Shown here one piece after another: positions 51,172-60,300 of a stretch of DNA of 64,000 bases. The stretch lies in NCBI GenBank assembly GCA_910584865.1, contig CAJUCE010000026.1, forward strand, positions 1 to 64,000, in the 5' to 3' direction. The translations under genes and the position numbers were made by a program. The stretch's first letter is position 1. Each line of letters begins with the position of its first letter. The notes under the pieces are model-generated. The model worked only from the letters and a program-made list of their open reading frames with translations. It made no database searches and was not told where the DNA came from. This DNA is from an uncultured Acetatifactor sp. GTDB taxonomy: Bacteria > Bacillota > Clostridia > Lachnospirales > Lachnospiraceae.

Positions 51172-51200
51172 TTGCCAAAAGTGTCAGTTTCATATATAAT
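51172..51200 (+). promoter_or_regulatory. Promoter of the small membrane peptide and vanW
   Basis: TTGCCA (51172-51177), 17-base spacer, TATAAT (51195-51200). Confidence 0.72.
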
Positions 51201-51250
51201 TTCTTCGTAAAGCAAATGGAGTTGGCTCAAAGAGCGAGGAGGCGTCTGCT

Positions 51251-51358
51251 ATGTTTCATATGAATAATAAAAAGAGAAATCAACGTATTTCTGCCGTCAT
51301 TGTCATTTTGCTGATATTAGCCATGGTAGTTCCCATGGTAGCATCTATTGTACCTTAA
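51251..51358 (+). CDS. 35-residue membrane peptide
   Basis: ATG 51251 lies 8 bases after a GAGGAGG site and 50 bases after a strong promoter. The product MFHMNNKKRNQRISAVIV... has a basic N-terminus and one 20-residue hydrophobic helix containing two MV-x-P-type turns, ending IVP. It is followed 32 bases later by the VanW gene on the same strand, so the two share a transcript. The layout (strong ribosome site, single helix, positive N-terminus) supports a real small membrane protein. Partner and role are unknown. Confidence 0.65.
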   Translation: MFHMNNKKRNQRISAVIVILLILAMVVPMVASIVP

Positions 51359-51390
51359 TTGAACGGCAGGCGACAAGGAGAGTGATGAGT

Positions 51391-52866
51391 ATGAAGAAGG
51401 GAATAAGACACGGTTGTCTTGCAGCGTTGCTGCTTGCATGCATATTCGCTTTCGGAACCAGAGCGGAGGCGGAGAGTGCGGAGGGGATTAAAAACGGTAT
51501 TTTTGCAGAGGATATCGATCTGTCCGGCATGAGCGCCCAGGAAGCATCGGCGGCAGTGGAAGCCTATGTGGAAGGATTGAGAGAGACTCAGATTACCCTT
51601 CTGGCTGCGGACGACACGGAAGTGGCGGTAACGGCAGGGGATCTTGGGATATTCTGGGCAAATCCGGATTTGGTGACGGATGCTCTGGAAGTAGGAATTC
51701 ACGGCAATGTAATTGAGCGTTACAAGCTGTTAAAAGATCTGGAGCAGGAGAATCTGATTCTGCCCATAGAGATTTCCTTTGATTTACAGGCTATCAGCGA
51801 TATTTTGCTGGAGCGTTGTGTGCAGTATGATGTAAAGGCTGAGGATGCCACACTGGTTCGGGAGAACGGTGAATTTCGGGTGGTGGGAGGACAGGTCGGC
51901 TATGCGCTGGATGTGGAGACTTCCGTGGACAGGGTTAGCGAGCAGCTGATGAAGGACTGGGACAGACAGCCATGTACCATAGCGCTGGACGTGGAAGTGG
52001 AGCAGCCCAGGGGAACGGCGGAGGATCTGGCCCAGGTTAAGGATGTATTGGGGACTTTCACCACTTCATACAGTTCCTCGGGACCCAACAGAAGCGCCAA
52101 TGTGTCCAATGGCTGCGAGTTGATCAACGGCACATTGCTGTATCCGGGAGAGGAATTCTCTACTTATGAGAGCGTAGCCCCCTTTTCTCAGGCGAACGGT
52201 TACTATATGGCCGGCTCTTATTTGAACGGTAAGGTGGTTGACAGTCTGGGAGGCGGTATCTGTCAGGTATCTACCACGCTGTATAATGCGGTACTGCAGG
52301 CGGAGCTGGATGTGACGGAGAGACATAACCATTCCATGATTGTGACATATGTGGATCCTTCCGCAGATGCTGCCATAGCGGAGAGTTCAGGCAAGGATTT
52401 CAAGTTTGTGAATAACCTGGAATATCCTATATACATTGAAGGTTATACCCAGAATAAGCGTATCACTTTTACAATTTACGGGAAAGAAAGCAGAAGCGCT
52501 GACCGGGAGGTACGGTATGAAAGCAAGGTGCTGGAGGTAATCAATCCGCCTGCGGATGTGATTTATGCGGACGGCTCCCAGCCTATCGGCTATGTGGTAT
52601 CTGACAGCGCCCATGTGGGTTATAAGGCGCAGCTGTGGAAGGTGGTGCTGGAGGGCGGCCAGGAAGTGAGCCGTACCCAGGTCAACAGCAGCAGCTACAA
52701 GATGGTTCCCAGAAGCGGTACGGTGGGGACGGCTACGGAGGATCCGGTGGCATACGAAGAGATTATGGCAGCCATCGGTACGGGGAATCTGGACCATGTG
52801 CGGAATGTGATCGGCATGCTGACGGCGCCTCCGGAAGAGAATTATGATGATAGTTATGAGGAATAA
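51391..52866 (+). CDS. VanW-family secreted protein with peptidoglycan-binding-like domains
   Basis: 491 residues. A signal peptide (LAALLLACIFAFGTRAEA) is followed by a PG_binding_4-like region in two parts (about 30-200), then the VanW domain (about 225-365): NVSNGCELINGTLLYPGEEFS, GGGICQVSTTLYNAVLQAEL and ERHNHSMIVTYVDPSADAAI. A short beta domain resembling G5 follows. VanW proteins accompany some vancomycin-resistance clusters but are widespread in Clostridia with unknown activity. ATG 51391 or 51385 may be used, with AAGGAG at 51375-51380. Confidence 0.9.
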   Translation: MKKGIRHGCLAALLLACIFAFGTRAEAESAEGIKNGIFAEDIDLSGMSAQEASAAVEAYVEGLRETQITLLAADDTEVAVTAGDLGIFWANPDLVTDALEVGIHGNVIERYKLLKDLEQENLILPIEISFDLQAISDILLERCVQYDVKAEDATLVRENGEFRVVGGQVGYALDVETSVDRVSEQLMKDWDRQPCTIALDVEVEQPRGTAEDLAQVKDVLGTFTTSYSSSGPNRSANVSNGCELINGTLLYPGEEFSTYESVAPFSQANGYYMAGSYLNGKVVDSLGGGICQVSTTLYNAVLQAELDVTERHNHSMIVTYVDPSADAAIAESSGKDFKFVNNLEYPIYIEGYTQNKRITFTIYGKESRSADREVRYESKVLEVINPPADVIYADGSQPIGYVVSDSAHVGYKAQLWKVVLEGGQEVSRTQVNSSSYKMVPRSGTVGTATEDPVAYEEIMAAIGTGNLDHVRNVIGMLTAPPEENYDDSYEE

Positions 52867-52897
52867 GGCTGAGAATGCTTCGGCATGGAGGAATGAA

Positions 52898-53902
52898 ATG
52901 GAAACGGGAAAGGTGCCGGAGAATGTTTTGAAGCGTTCGGTATTAGGCCGGATGAAAGTGAAAAGCGGGGAAAGGCAGAGTGGCGCAGGGATAGGGAACG
53001 ATTGCGCCATTTTCCCGTTTTCGGGAGAGGGGGCTGTAGCGTGCTGTGTGCAGGAGGCTGTGCTGAGCCGGCGGAAGGGAGAACGGGGGGACGCCGGGGC
53101 TTTTATGACGATGGCGGATCTGATCCAGAAATGTGCCAATAATCTTGCAGCCGGAGGCGCCCGGCCTGAGAGTGCCATGATTGCATTGCTTCTGCCGGAG
53201 GATACACAGGAGAAGGAAATCCGGGAGCTGATGGAGGAGGGCGCAGAAAAATGCGGGGAGCTGTCCATCGAGATAGCCGGCGGACAAACGAGAATAACGG
53301 CATCGGTGAAGAGGCCTGTGGCGGTGGTGACGGGAATCGGAAAGACAGGCAGATGCAGTCATAAGGAGATTGTACCGGGGCAGGATGTGATTTTAACTAA
53401 ATGGATCGGGCTTCAGGGAACGGCCGTGCTTGCCAGGCGCTATGAGGATGAGCTGCTGCAAAGGTATCCTGCCTATCTTGTGAAGGAGGCACAGCGGTTT
53501 GACGTTTTTTTGTCTGTTTTGCCGGAGGCGGAAGCGGCTGTGAGAGTCGGCGCCGGCGCCATGCACGATGCCTCGGAGGGCGGTATTTTCGGGGCACTGT
53601 GGGAGATGGCAGAGGGCGCCGGCGTGGGGCTTCAGATCGATATGAGAAAGATTCCGCTGCGTCAGGAGACGGTGGAGATCTGTGAGTACTGTAATGTGAA
53701 TCCTTATGAACTGATGTCCGGAGGATGTCTGGTGATAGCCACAGAGGACGGTTCCCGGTTGGTGCAGGCGTTGGAGGCGGAGGGAATTCCTGCCGCGGCA
53801 GTGGGAAAGATCACTGCCGGGAAGGCGAGAGTATTGCACAACGGGGAGGAGATTCGGTATATGAACAGGCCGGAGCGAGACGGGATTTATCTGCGGCGGT
53901 AA
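52898..53902 (+). CDS. AIR-synthase-related protein (HypE/PurM-like fold)
   Basis: 334 residues. The N-terminal ATP-binding half has GAGIGNDCAIFPF and a NLAAGGARPESAMIALLLP segment like the PurM/HypE/ThiL superfamily. The C-terminal half carries GAGAMHDASEGGIFGALWEMAE and ELMSGGCLVIAT. The enzymes of this fold use ATP to activate a carbonyl or carbamoyl group. No hydrogenase, thiamine or purine genes are adjacent, so the product is unknown. ATG 52898 follows GGAGGA by 5 bases. The frame continues upstream across the vanW end without a ribosome site. Confidence 0.85.
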   Translation: METGKVPENVLKRSVLGRMKVKSGERQSGAGIGNDCAIFPFSGEGAVACCVQEAVLSRRKGERGDAGAFMTMADLIQKCANNLAAGGARPESAMIALLLPEDTQEKEIRELMEEGAEKCGELSIEIAGGQTRITASVKRPVAVVTGIGKTGRCSHKEIVPGQDVILTKWIGLQGTAVLARRYEDELLQRYPAYLVKEAQRFDVFLSVLPEAEAAVRVGAGAMHDASEGGIFGALWEMAEGAGVGLQIDMRKIPLRQETVEICEYCNVNPYELMSGGCLVIATEDGSRLVQALEAEGIPAAAVGKITAGKARVLHNGEEIRYMNRPERDGIYLRR

Positions 53903-53964
53903 TATATTTCCGATAATGTAGCAGGTGCAAAATCATGGAAATTCTGCAAGATTTCCGATATTTC

Positions 53965-53993
53965 TTGTGCCGGTATATCGGGTGTGGTACAAT
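53965..53993 (+). promoter_or_regulatory. Promoter of the Lrp-aminotransferase operon
   Basis: TTGTGC (53965-53970), 17-base spacer, TACAAT (53988-53993). Confidence 0.65.
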
Positions 53994-54072
53994 AGCCGTA
54001 TGTTTTGCAGGAGGAAAAAGAGGTGGAAAAGAAGCTAACAGCAGCTATCAATAATAAAGGGAGGTTGATAAA

Positions 54073-54555
54073 ATGAGAGAAGAATTATTGGCTATAATCG
54101 AAAGGAACAGTCGGATCGACTTAAAGGAACTGGCGGTGCTCCTGGGAACGGAAGAGGCGCTGATCGCCAATGAACTGGCAGCCATGGAGCAGGAGGGCGT
54201 TATCTGCGGCTACCATACGATGGTTGATTGGGAGAAGACTTCCAAGGAAAAGGTATCTGCATTGATCGAGGTGCGGGTGACGCCTCAGAGAGGACAGGGA
54301 TTTGACAGCATCGCGGAGAGGATCTATAAATATCCGGAAGTGCAGAGCGTGTATTTGATCTCCGGCAGCTATGATCTGATGGTGATTCTGGAGGGGAAGA
54401 CTCTGCGGGAGGTATCCTCTTTTGTGTCGGATAAACTGTCCACCCTGGAATCGGTACTCAGCGTTGCCACCCATTTTATTCTGAGAAAATATAAGGATCA
54501 TGGCACGGTTCTTGACAAGAAAAAAGAAGATGAAAGAGAGATGATTACTCCATGA
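54073..54555 (+). CDS. Lrp/AsnC-family transcriptional regulator
   Basis: 160 residues. The N-terminal helix-turn-helix (about 1-50, RIDLKELAVLLGTEEALIAN) is followed by the RAM ligand-binding domain (about 60-145: VSALIEVRVTPQRGQGFDSI, YPEVQSVYLISGSYDLMVIL). Such proteins sense amino acids. It overlaps the aminotransferase gene by 4 bases (ATGA), a layout indicating it controls or serves that enzyme. A GGGAGG site precedes the ATG. Confidence 0.92.
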   Translation: MREELLAIIERNSRIDLKELAVLLGTEEALIANELAAMEQEGVICGYHTMVDWEKTSKEKVSALIEVRVTPQRGQGFDSIAERIYKYPEVQSVYLISGSYDLMVILEGKTLREVSSFVSDKLSTLESVLSVATHFILRKYKDHGTVLDKKKEDEREMITP

Positions 54556-55724
54556 GAAATCCTTTAGCAGAAAAGGTTGTAAATATTAAGCCGTCGGGGA
54601 TCCGGAAATTTTTTGACATTGCCAGTGAGATGAAGGATGCTATTTCCCTGGGGGTGGGGGAACCGGATTTCGATACGCCGTGGCATATCCGGGATGAGGG
54701 TATATACTCTCTGGAGAAGGGAAGGACATTCTATACTTCCAACGCGGGCCTGAAGGAGCTGCGGGAGGAGATTGCCAATTATATCTACAGAAAACAGGGG
54801 ATCCGCTATGAGCACCCCATGAAGGAGATTCTGGTTACGGTAGGAGGTTCCGAGGCCATCGATATCGGTTTCAGAGCAATGATTAATCCCGGGGATGAGG
54901 TGCTGATTCCGCAGCCCAGCTTTGTATCCTACGAGCCCTGTGCAGTGATGGCGGGAGCGACTCCTGTGATCATCAATCTGAAGGCAGAGAATGAATTCCG
55001 GCTTACGGCACAGGAGTTGGAGGAGGCTGTCACGGAGAGGACCAAGCTGCTGGTGCTTCCTTTTCCCAATAATCCCACCGGCGCCATTATGGAGCAGAAG
55101 GATCTGGAGGCCATTGCGGAAGTGATTATAAAACATGACATCTATGTCATGTCAGATGAGATTTATTCCGAATTGTCTTATAAAGAAAAACATGTGTCTA
55201 TCGCTCAGATTCCGGGGATGAAAGAACGTACCATTCTGATCAATGGCTTCTCCAAGGCCTTTGCAATGACGGGATGGAGACTGGGGTATGCCTGCGGGCC
55301 GGAGCCCATCATCGAACAGATGATCAAGATTCATCAGTTTGCCATTATGTGCGCCCCTACCACCAGCCAGTATGCGGCTATTGAGGCTCTGAAAAACGGG
55401 GATGAGGATGTGGCGGAGATGTGTACTGCCTACAACCAGAGACGCAGATACCTGGTGCATTGTTTCAAGGAGATGGGGCTTGAATGTTTTGAACCTTACG
55501 GCGCTTTTTATATTTTCCCCTGTATCAAGGAGTTCGGCATGTCCAGCGATGACTTTGCCATGAAATTCCTGGAGGAGGAGCGGGTGGCTGTGGTACCCGG
55601 GAACGCTTTCGGGGACTGCGGAGAGGGGTACCTGAGGATATCCTATGCTTCTTCTCTGGAAAATCTGCGGATCGCAATGACAAAGCTGGCCCGGTTTGTG
55701 GAGAAGCTGCGCAGGGAGAGATAA
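54552..55724 (+). CDS. Class I/II pyridoxal-phosphate aminotransferase
   Basis: 390 residues of fold-type I. The PLP lysine is Lys235 in NGFSKAFAMTGWRLGY. Other marks are LGVGEPDFDTP, PNNPTGA, the SDEIYSELSY aspartate/tyrosine pair and the substrate-carboxylate arginine in EGYLRISYASS. This group usually transfers the amino group of aromatic or branched amino acids, alanine or aspartate. The exact specificity is not readable here. Translation is coupled to the Lrp regulator, suggesting amino-acid-dependent control. Confidence 0.92.
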   Translation: MRNPLAEKVVNIKPSGIRKFFDIASEMKDAISLGVGEPDFDTPWHIRDEGIYSLEKGRTFYTSNAGLKELREEIANYIYRKQGIRYEHPMKEILVTVGGSEAIDIGFRAMINPGDEVLIPQPSFVSYEPCAVMAGATPVIINLKAENEFRLTAQELEEAVTERTKLLVLPFPNNPTGAIMEQKDLEAIAEVIIKHDIYVMSDEIYSELSYKEKHVSIAQIPGMKERTILINGFSKAFAMTGWRLGYACGPEPIIEQMIKIHQFAIMCAPTTSQYAAIEALKNGDEDVAEMCTAYNQRRRYLVHCFKEMGLECFEPYGAFYIFPCIKEFGMSSDDFAMKFLEEERVAVVPGNAFGDCGEGYLRISYASSLENLRIAMTKLARFVEKLRRER

Positions 55725-55779
55725 GTAATTACGTCCCGGCAGGGAAGGTTTCAGGAACCTTATGCAGCGGAGGAAGAGC

Positions 55780-56292
55780 ATGCACATTATATTACATCAA
55801 CCGGAAATCCCCGGAAATACGGGAAATATCGGGCGTACCTGCGTAGCTACAGGTACGCCCCTGCATTTGATAGAGCCGCTGGGCTTTCATCTGGACGAAA
55901 AATCCATCCGCCGGGCCGGAATGGATTATTGGTTTGCGTTAGATGTACAGCGGTATATGAATTTTGAGGAATTTCAGGAACGGCATCCGGGAGCGAAGAT
56001 CTGGATGGCTACCACCAAGGCGAAGCATGTCTATACGGAGGTGGCTTACGGACCGGACGACTATATTATGTTCGGCAAGGAGAGCGCCGGAATTCCGGAG
56101 GAAATCCTGGTAGAGCATGAGGAAACCTGTATCCGCATTCCCATGCTGCCGTCTATCCGTTCTCTGAACCTGGCCAATGCCGTATCTATCGTGCTCTATG
56201 AGGCTCTGCGGCAGAGTGAGTTTGCCGGGATGCAGCAGGAAGGGGAGCTGCATCGGCTGAAGTGGAAGAGGGATGGAAGTTTGTCAAAATAA
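55780..56292 (+). CDS. trmL: tRNA (cytidine(34)-2'-O)-methyltransferase TrmL
   Basis: 170 residues of the SPOUT (SpoU) class with the knot motifs: HQPEIPGNTGNIGRTCVATG at the start, IMFGKESAGIPEEIL in the middle, and MLPSIRSLNLANAVSIVLYE at the end. It methylates the wobble ribose of tRNA-Leu isoacceptors. ATG 55780 follows GGAGG. An earlier in-frame codon at 55762 lacks a ribosome site. It lies behind the aminotransferase on the same strand and ends before a hairpin. Confidence 0.94.
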   Translation: MHIILHQPEIPGNTGNIGRTCVATGTPLHLIEPLGFHLDEKSIRRAGMDYWFALDVQRYMNFEEFQERHPGAKIWMATTKAKHVYTEVAYGPDDYIMFGKESAGIPEEILVEHEETCIRIPMLPSIRSLNLANAVSIVLYEALRQSEFAGMQQEGELHRLKWKRDGSLSK

Positions 56293-56303
56293 CTGAGCCG
56301 GAA

Positions 56304-56338
56304 AAAGCCCTCGTTTTATACTATGGAACGAGGGCTTT
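56304..56338 (+). terminator. Hairpin after trmL
   Basis: AAAGCCCTCGTT (56304-56315) pairs with AACGAGGGCTTT (56327-56338). The T-run is short on both strands, but the position between convergent genes fits a terminator. Confidence 0.72.
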
Positions 56339-56434
56339 AAAAGCGGTACTTCCGGCGCCGTATAAGCCTTACTCTTATTGGTTTTTTTGTAAGACAGAAG
56401 CCATGGTTTTGCAAGGTGTAATTTTCGGGTTTTC

Positions 56435-57349
56435 CTAACCTGCAAACGTCAACAGCACTGGTATGGTAAACACGCATAATATGGTAGTCAAAATAATGGC
56501 GGCGCTGCAGGTGCTTGGGTCAATTCCCTTCTGGGTGCCCAGAATCAGGGGCATATTCCCGATAGGCATGCCGAACATCACGATACAGACGGAGATCAGC
56601 GCCTGGTCTCCTGTAATCAGCTTCAGCAGCGGCAGCATGGCAAGGGGGAGAAGCAGAAGCTTGATTGCTGAAAAAACGTACAGCCTTGGCTGACAGAATA
56701 TTTTTTTCAGATCCGAATGGGCCAGAGTGAATCCCACTGCAACCAATGCCATAGGGGAGGTCACATTGCCAAGGTAGGTAACGGCGGTTTTGATGAATCC
56801 AGGAAGCTGTATGCCGCAGGCGATGATCAGCAGTGCCAGCAGCCCGGATATAGTACCGGGATTGAACATGGATTTCAGAGAGGACGGGGAGAATTTTCCG
56901 TCCATCAGCGCTACGCCGTAGGTATAGAATACGATTGTGTAAATCAGCAGAAATTCGGTTACATAGACCACATATTCCTCCCCCAGGATACTGGAGACCA
57001 CCGGAATGCCGATGAATCCCAGATTGGAGAAGACGAACATCTCCTGAAAAATTTTTCTCTGCTCAGGTATTTTGTCGAAAAGGGGCGACAGCACCATGCC
57101 TGTCACAACGAAGACGGCGAACATCCCCAGAGCGATGATTCCCACCAGCCCTATGGTGCCAAGGGGAACCAGTCCTGCGGAATTGGCTGCGCTGGACAGG
57201 ATCAGCATAGGGTTGAACACATTGACGATCATTTTGGACATCTGGGTGTTGGTATGTGCGTCCATCATTTCTTTTTTTGCCATAAAATACCCTGCGCCGA
57301 TCATGATCAACAGAGCCAGCATCTGAAAAAATACGGTAATAATAGTCAT
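56435..57349 (-). CDS. AEC-family transporter
   Basis: 304 residues with about ten membrane helices in two halves of five. Recognisable features are GAGYFMAKKEMMD near the start, FVFSNLGFIGIPVV and FGMPIGNMPLILGTQKGIDP in the crossing region. The auxin-efflux-carrier family in bacteria moves organic acids such as malate. The substrate here is unknown. It has its own minus-strand promoter at 57420-57448. Confidence 0.92.
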   Translation of the reverse strand: MTIITVFFQMLALLIMIGAGYFMAKKEMMDAHTNTQMSKMIVNVFNPMLILSSAANSAGLVPLGTIGLVGIIALGMFAVFVVTGMVLSPLFDKIPEQRKIFQEMFVFSNLGFIGIPVVSSILGEEYVVYVTEFLLIYTIVFYTYGVALMDGKFSPSSLKSMFNPGTISGLLALLIIACGIQLPGFIKTAVTYLGNVTSPMALVAVGFTLAHSDLKKIFCQPRLYVFSAIKLLLLPLAMLPLLKLITGDQALISVCIVMFGMPIGNMPLILGTQKGIDPSTCSAAIILTTILCVFTIPVLLTFAG

Positions 57350-57419
57350 ATTCTGTCCTCCTTCCGCCCGGAGAAAGCCTTTGCCGGACGGATGTGATTC
57401 TTCCTTTTTGGTTTCATTC

Positions 57420-57448
57420 AGTTTAGCACAAAATTCCTAATCAGACAA
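57420..57448 (-). promoter_or_regulatory. Promoter of the AEC transporter
   Basis: On the minus strand: TTGTCT (57448-57443), 17-base spacer, TAAACT (57425-57420). Confidence 0.55.
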
Positions 57449-57532
57449 TCCCGGAAAAAGATATCGAACATTTTGCATATTTTTCTTTTGAGGTGAAATG
57501 CTAGAACAAGAGACTGATCAGGGGAGGTTATT

Positions 57533-58972
57533 ATGTCTGAAAAAATCGATGACAAAGGAAACAGAAAAGAGGAAATTACGGAAGATGTGCGCCCTTTCGG
57601 TATTCGGGACAAAATCGGATACATGTTCGGGGACTTCGGAAATGATTTCAGCTTTATTTTTGCCAGCAACTATCTGATGGTTTTTTATACCAAAGTATTG
57701 GGGCTGAGCGGTTATGTAGTGGGACTGCTTTTCCTGGGAGCCAGATTTGTGGACGCTTTTACGGATGTAACCATGGGACGTATCGTAGATAATTTGCAGC
57801 CTGCAAAAGACGGCAGATTCAGGGCGTGGATCCGGCGTATGAGCATTCCCGTGGCGGTGGCCAGTTCAATAATGTACCTGTATTTTGTCCGGGATTGGGC
57901 TTACTCGGCGAAGCTTGCCTATGTGATTATTACCTATCTGTTCTGGGGGAGCTTTTGCTATACCGCAATCAACATTCCATACGGTTCCATGGCATCGGTC
58001 ATCAGCCCTGATGTAAAAGAACGGGCCTCCCTGTCCACATTCCGCAGCATCGGCGCCAGTCTGGCCGGATTTGTCATCGGCGTGCTGGTGCCTCTGATCG
58101 TCTATGAGACGGATACGGAAGGGAATCAGATCGTGAAGCCGGTAAGCTTTACCCTGACGGCAATTGTCTTCGGTATCCTTGCAGTGCTTTGCTATATTCT
58201 GTGTTATACGCTGTGCCGGGAGCGGGTGGTATTTGAAAAAAAGAAAGAAAAGCGGCGAGGCGCCGGGGAACTGCTCAAAGGCCTGGCGGGGAACCGGCCT
58301 CTGCTGGCCCTGGTATGTGCGGCGCTGATATTGCTTCTGGCGACGATGTTGGCGCAGGCGATGAATAATTACCTGTTTCTGGATTATTTTAAAAATGCCA
58401 GGGTACTGTCTGTCGTTAATGTAGTGGGTATCGGAGGGACGCTGCTCCTGGCGCCTTTTATCGCCCGGATTGTGGCGAATTTCGGAAAAAAAGAAGCGGG
58501 GGCAGCGGGAATGCTGGTGGCAGGGGCAGTGTATCTGCTGCTGTTCGTACTGCGGGTGAAGAGCATTCCCCTGTATATGGTGCTTTTGTTTCTGGGAAAC
58601 CTGGGAACCGGACTGTTTAATATGATCATATGGGCCTTTATTACGGATATTATTGACTACCAAGAGATAGTCACCGGAAGGCGGGAGGACGGTACGGTTT
58701 ATGCGGTTTATTCCTTTGCCAGGAAGGTGGGACAGGCTCTGGCAGGCGGACTGGGAGGCTTTGTACTCACTGCCATCGGCTATATTTCCGAGGCGGCTTC
58801 CCAGACGGAGGCAGTGGCGGAGCGGATTTATACGGTGGCCACCCTGATACCGGGCTTGTGCTATCTGGCGGTATTTCTGATACTGCAGTTTGCCTATCCG
58901 CTGACCAGAAGGGCAGTGGAAAAAAATACTGCCATTTTGAAGGAAAAGAGAGAACAGGAAAGGGACGGATAA
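57533..58972 (+). CDS. GPH-type glycoside:cation symporter
   Basis: 479 residues with 12 membrane helices. The N-terminal KIGYMFGDFGNDFSFIFASN and the loop FVDAFTDVTMGRIVDN (family motif D-x-x-x-D) place it in the glycoside-pentoside-hexuronide symporters, as does FRAWIRRMSIPVAVASSI. These import disaccharides or uronides with Na+ or H+. It starts behind GGGGAGG. The next gene on the same strand encodes a GH2-like protein, so they probably handle the same beta-glycoside. Confidence 0.93.
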   Translation: MSEKIDDKGNRKEEITEDVRPFGIRDKIGYMFGDFGNDFSFIFASNYLMVFYTKVLGLSGYVVGLLFLGARFVDAFTDVTMGRIVDNLQPAKDGRFRAWIRRMSIPVAVASSIMYLYFVRDWAYSAKLAYVIITYLFWGSFCYTAINIPYGSMASVISPDVKERASLSTFRSIGASLAGFVIGVLVPLIVYETDTEGNQIVKPVSFTLTAIVFGILAVLCYILCYTLCRERVVFEKKKEKRRGAGELLKGLAGNRPLLALVCAALILLLATMLAQAMNNYLFLDYFKNARVLSVVNVVGIGGTLLLAPFIARIVANFGKKEAGAAGMLVAGAVYLLLFVLRVKSIPLYMVLLFLGNLGTGLFNMIIWAFITDIIDYQEIVTGRREDGTVYAVYSFARKVGQALAGGLGGFVLTAIGYISEAASQTEAVAERIYTVATLIPGLCYLAVFLILQFAYPLTRRAVEKNTAILKEKREQERDG

Positions 58973-59097
58973 GTGTAGAAGCAAATAACAGGCCTTTCAC
59001 AGTAGATCAAAGGCGGCAGCGATTAGAAGAGAGCGAGAAAGTGATATCGGGAGAATGCAGGCGGGGAAGAAAGCGGAGCCGAAAGAAAGGGGAAGTC

Positions 59098-60300
59098 ATG
59101 GAATTCGAAAAAGGAATGCCGAATGAAGAGATCGCAATAGCGGTCCGGTTTGACCGGACGGCACCCGGAAGCGGAATAGAAGCTGTGTGCAGAGTGGAAA
59201 GCGGCAGAGCTTTTTTGCAGTGGGAATTTCATCTGGTCTTGTACTGGAAAAATCAGATAAAAAAAGTCAAGATTCCGGGCGATGCACAGGGAACAAGCTT
59301 GGGTAAGTACTGGGAAATGGAGGAAACAGATGGATTTCCCGACAATACGCCGCTCTGCAGGTGTCCGGAATCTGTCAGGCTCCGTCTCATGGATATGCAG
59401 GAACGTCCGGTTCTGGAATGTATCGGGCTTTTGCGGGAGGAAGAGATACTGCAGTCTATTCTGCCGCAGCCCGTACTCTGGAAGGGAGTAGGGAACCCGT
59501 ATTTGTATAAGGCTGAAGCCATTCTGGAAGATGAGGCGGGATTTTGCCTGGACCGGGTCTCCGCGCGGCTGGCTCTGCGTCGTGTGGAGCTCAGAATAAT
59601 AGACGGAGAGAAACAACTGTTGTTAAACGGAAATATGTTGGAGCCAAGGATGGTACAATATACCCTGCCCCAGACCGGCAGTGCGGTAGAGAGACAGCGG
59701 CTGTGGACAGACGATTTGGGACAATTGCGGCAGCTGGGGGCCAATTGTATTTTGTGGGACAGTACAGTGGGGATGCCAGAGGATGCCAATCCTTTTCTGC
59801 AAATGTGTGACAGGCTTGGCTTTTTGGTTTTTACCACGCAAGAAGGGGGAGGGATTGCAGAATGTTGGGAGATACAGGGCGGAGAATTCCTTCGGGGAAT
59901 GGAAGAGAACCAGCCGATTCCGGCTTTCCGCGGTTCAGGGGACAGTTTCTTTGTGCCGGGACGGACCGCACCTACTCCCCTTTTTTACCGGTACCGTGCA
60001 AAGTGGAGCAGAGAGCCGTTTGTGTACCTGGCGCCGGAAAGTGTAAAACAGATGGACAGCGGAAATTACAGGGTCTGGTGTTATAGTAACTGCGGTAAAG
60101 TGGCGCTTTATTCGGACGGCAGACTGTTTGAATTCAAAGCGGGGGAGCTCGTTTTTTCTTTTCAGGAAATTCCCTGCACTAAGCCTACCATCCTGCTGAC
60201 GGCGGAGGCGGATGGATGCAGCCATTCTCTGGCGATTCACAAATCTTTCACAAAACAATCACCAAATGATGACATTTACCCATCTTTCCAAAGGCTATAG
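59098..60300 (+). CDS. Degenerate GH2-like protein lacking the catalytic barrel
   Basis: 400 residues from ATG 59098 (ribosome site AAAGGGGAAG). Residues about 135-250 match GH2 enzymes: NPYLYKAEAILEDEAG, LLLNGNMLEPRMVQYTLPQ, LGQLRQLGANCILWDS and MCDRLGFLVFTTQE. The sequence then jumps to the distal beta domain: YRAKWSREPFVYLAPES and YRVWCYSNCGKVALYSDGR. The (alpha/beta)8 part with the acid/base Asn-Glu and the nucleophile Glu is absent, and the usual N-terminal sugar-binding domain is replaced or highly divergent. The last 18 or so residues (KSFTKQSPNDDIYPSFQRL) run into DNA of an ABC ATPase gene, so the 3' end is cut. Probably not an active glycosidase. Confidence 0.6.
   Translation: MEFEKGMPNEEIAIAVRFDRTAPGSGIEAVCRVESGRAFLQWEFHLVLYWKNQIKKVKIPGDAQGTSLGKYWEMEETDGFPDNTPLCRCPESVRLRLMDMQERPVLECIGLLREEEILQSILPQPVLWKGVGNPYLYKAEAILEDEAGFCLDRVSARLALRRVELRIIDGEKQLLLNGNMLEPRMVQYTLPQTGSAVERQRLWTDDLGQLRQLGANCILWDSTVGMPEDANPFLQMCDRLGFLVFTTQEGGGIAECWEIQGGEFLRGMEENQPIPAFRGSGDSFFVPGRTAPTPLFYRYRAKWSREPFVYLAPESVKQMDSGNYRVWCYSNCGKVALYSDGRLFEFKAGELVFSFQEIPCTKPTILLTAEADGCSHSLAIHKSFTKQSPNDDIYPSFQRL

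Noticed and set aside
57866..58984. 372-codon minus-strand frame across the GPH symporter
   Set aside because: Low-complexity antisense sequence. The symporter motifs and ribosome site are on the plus strand.
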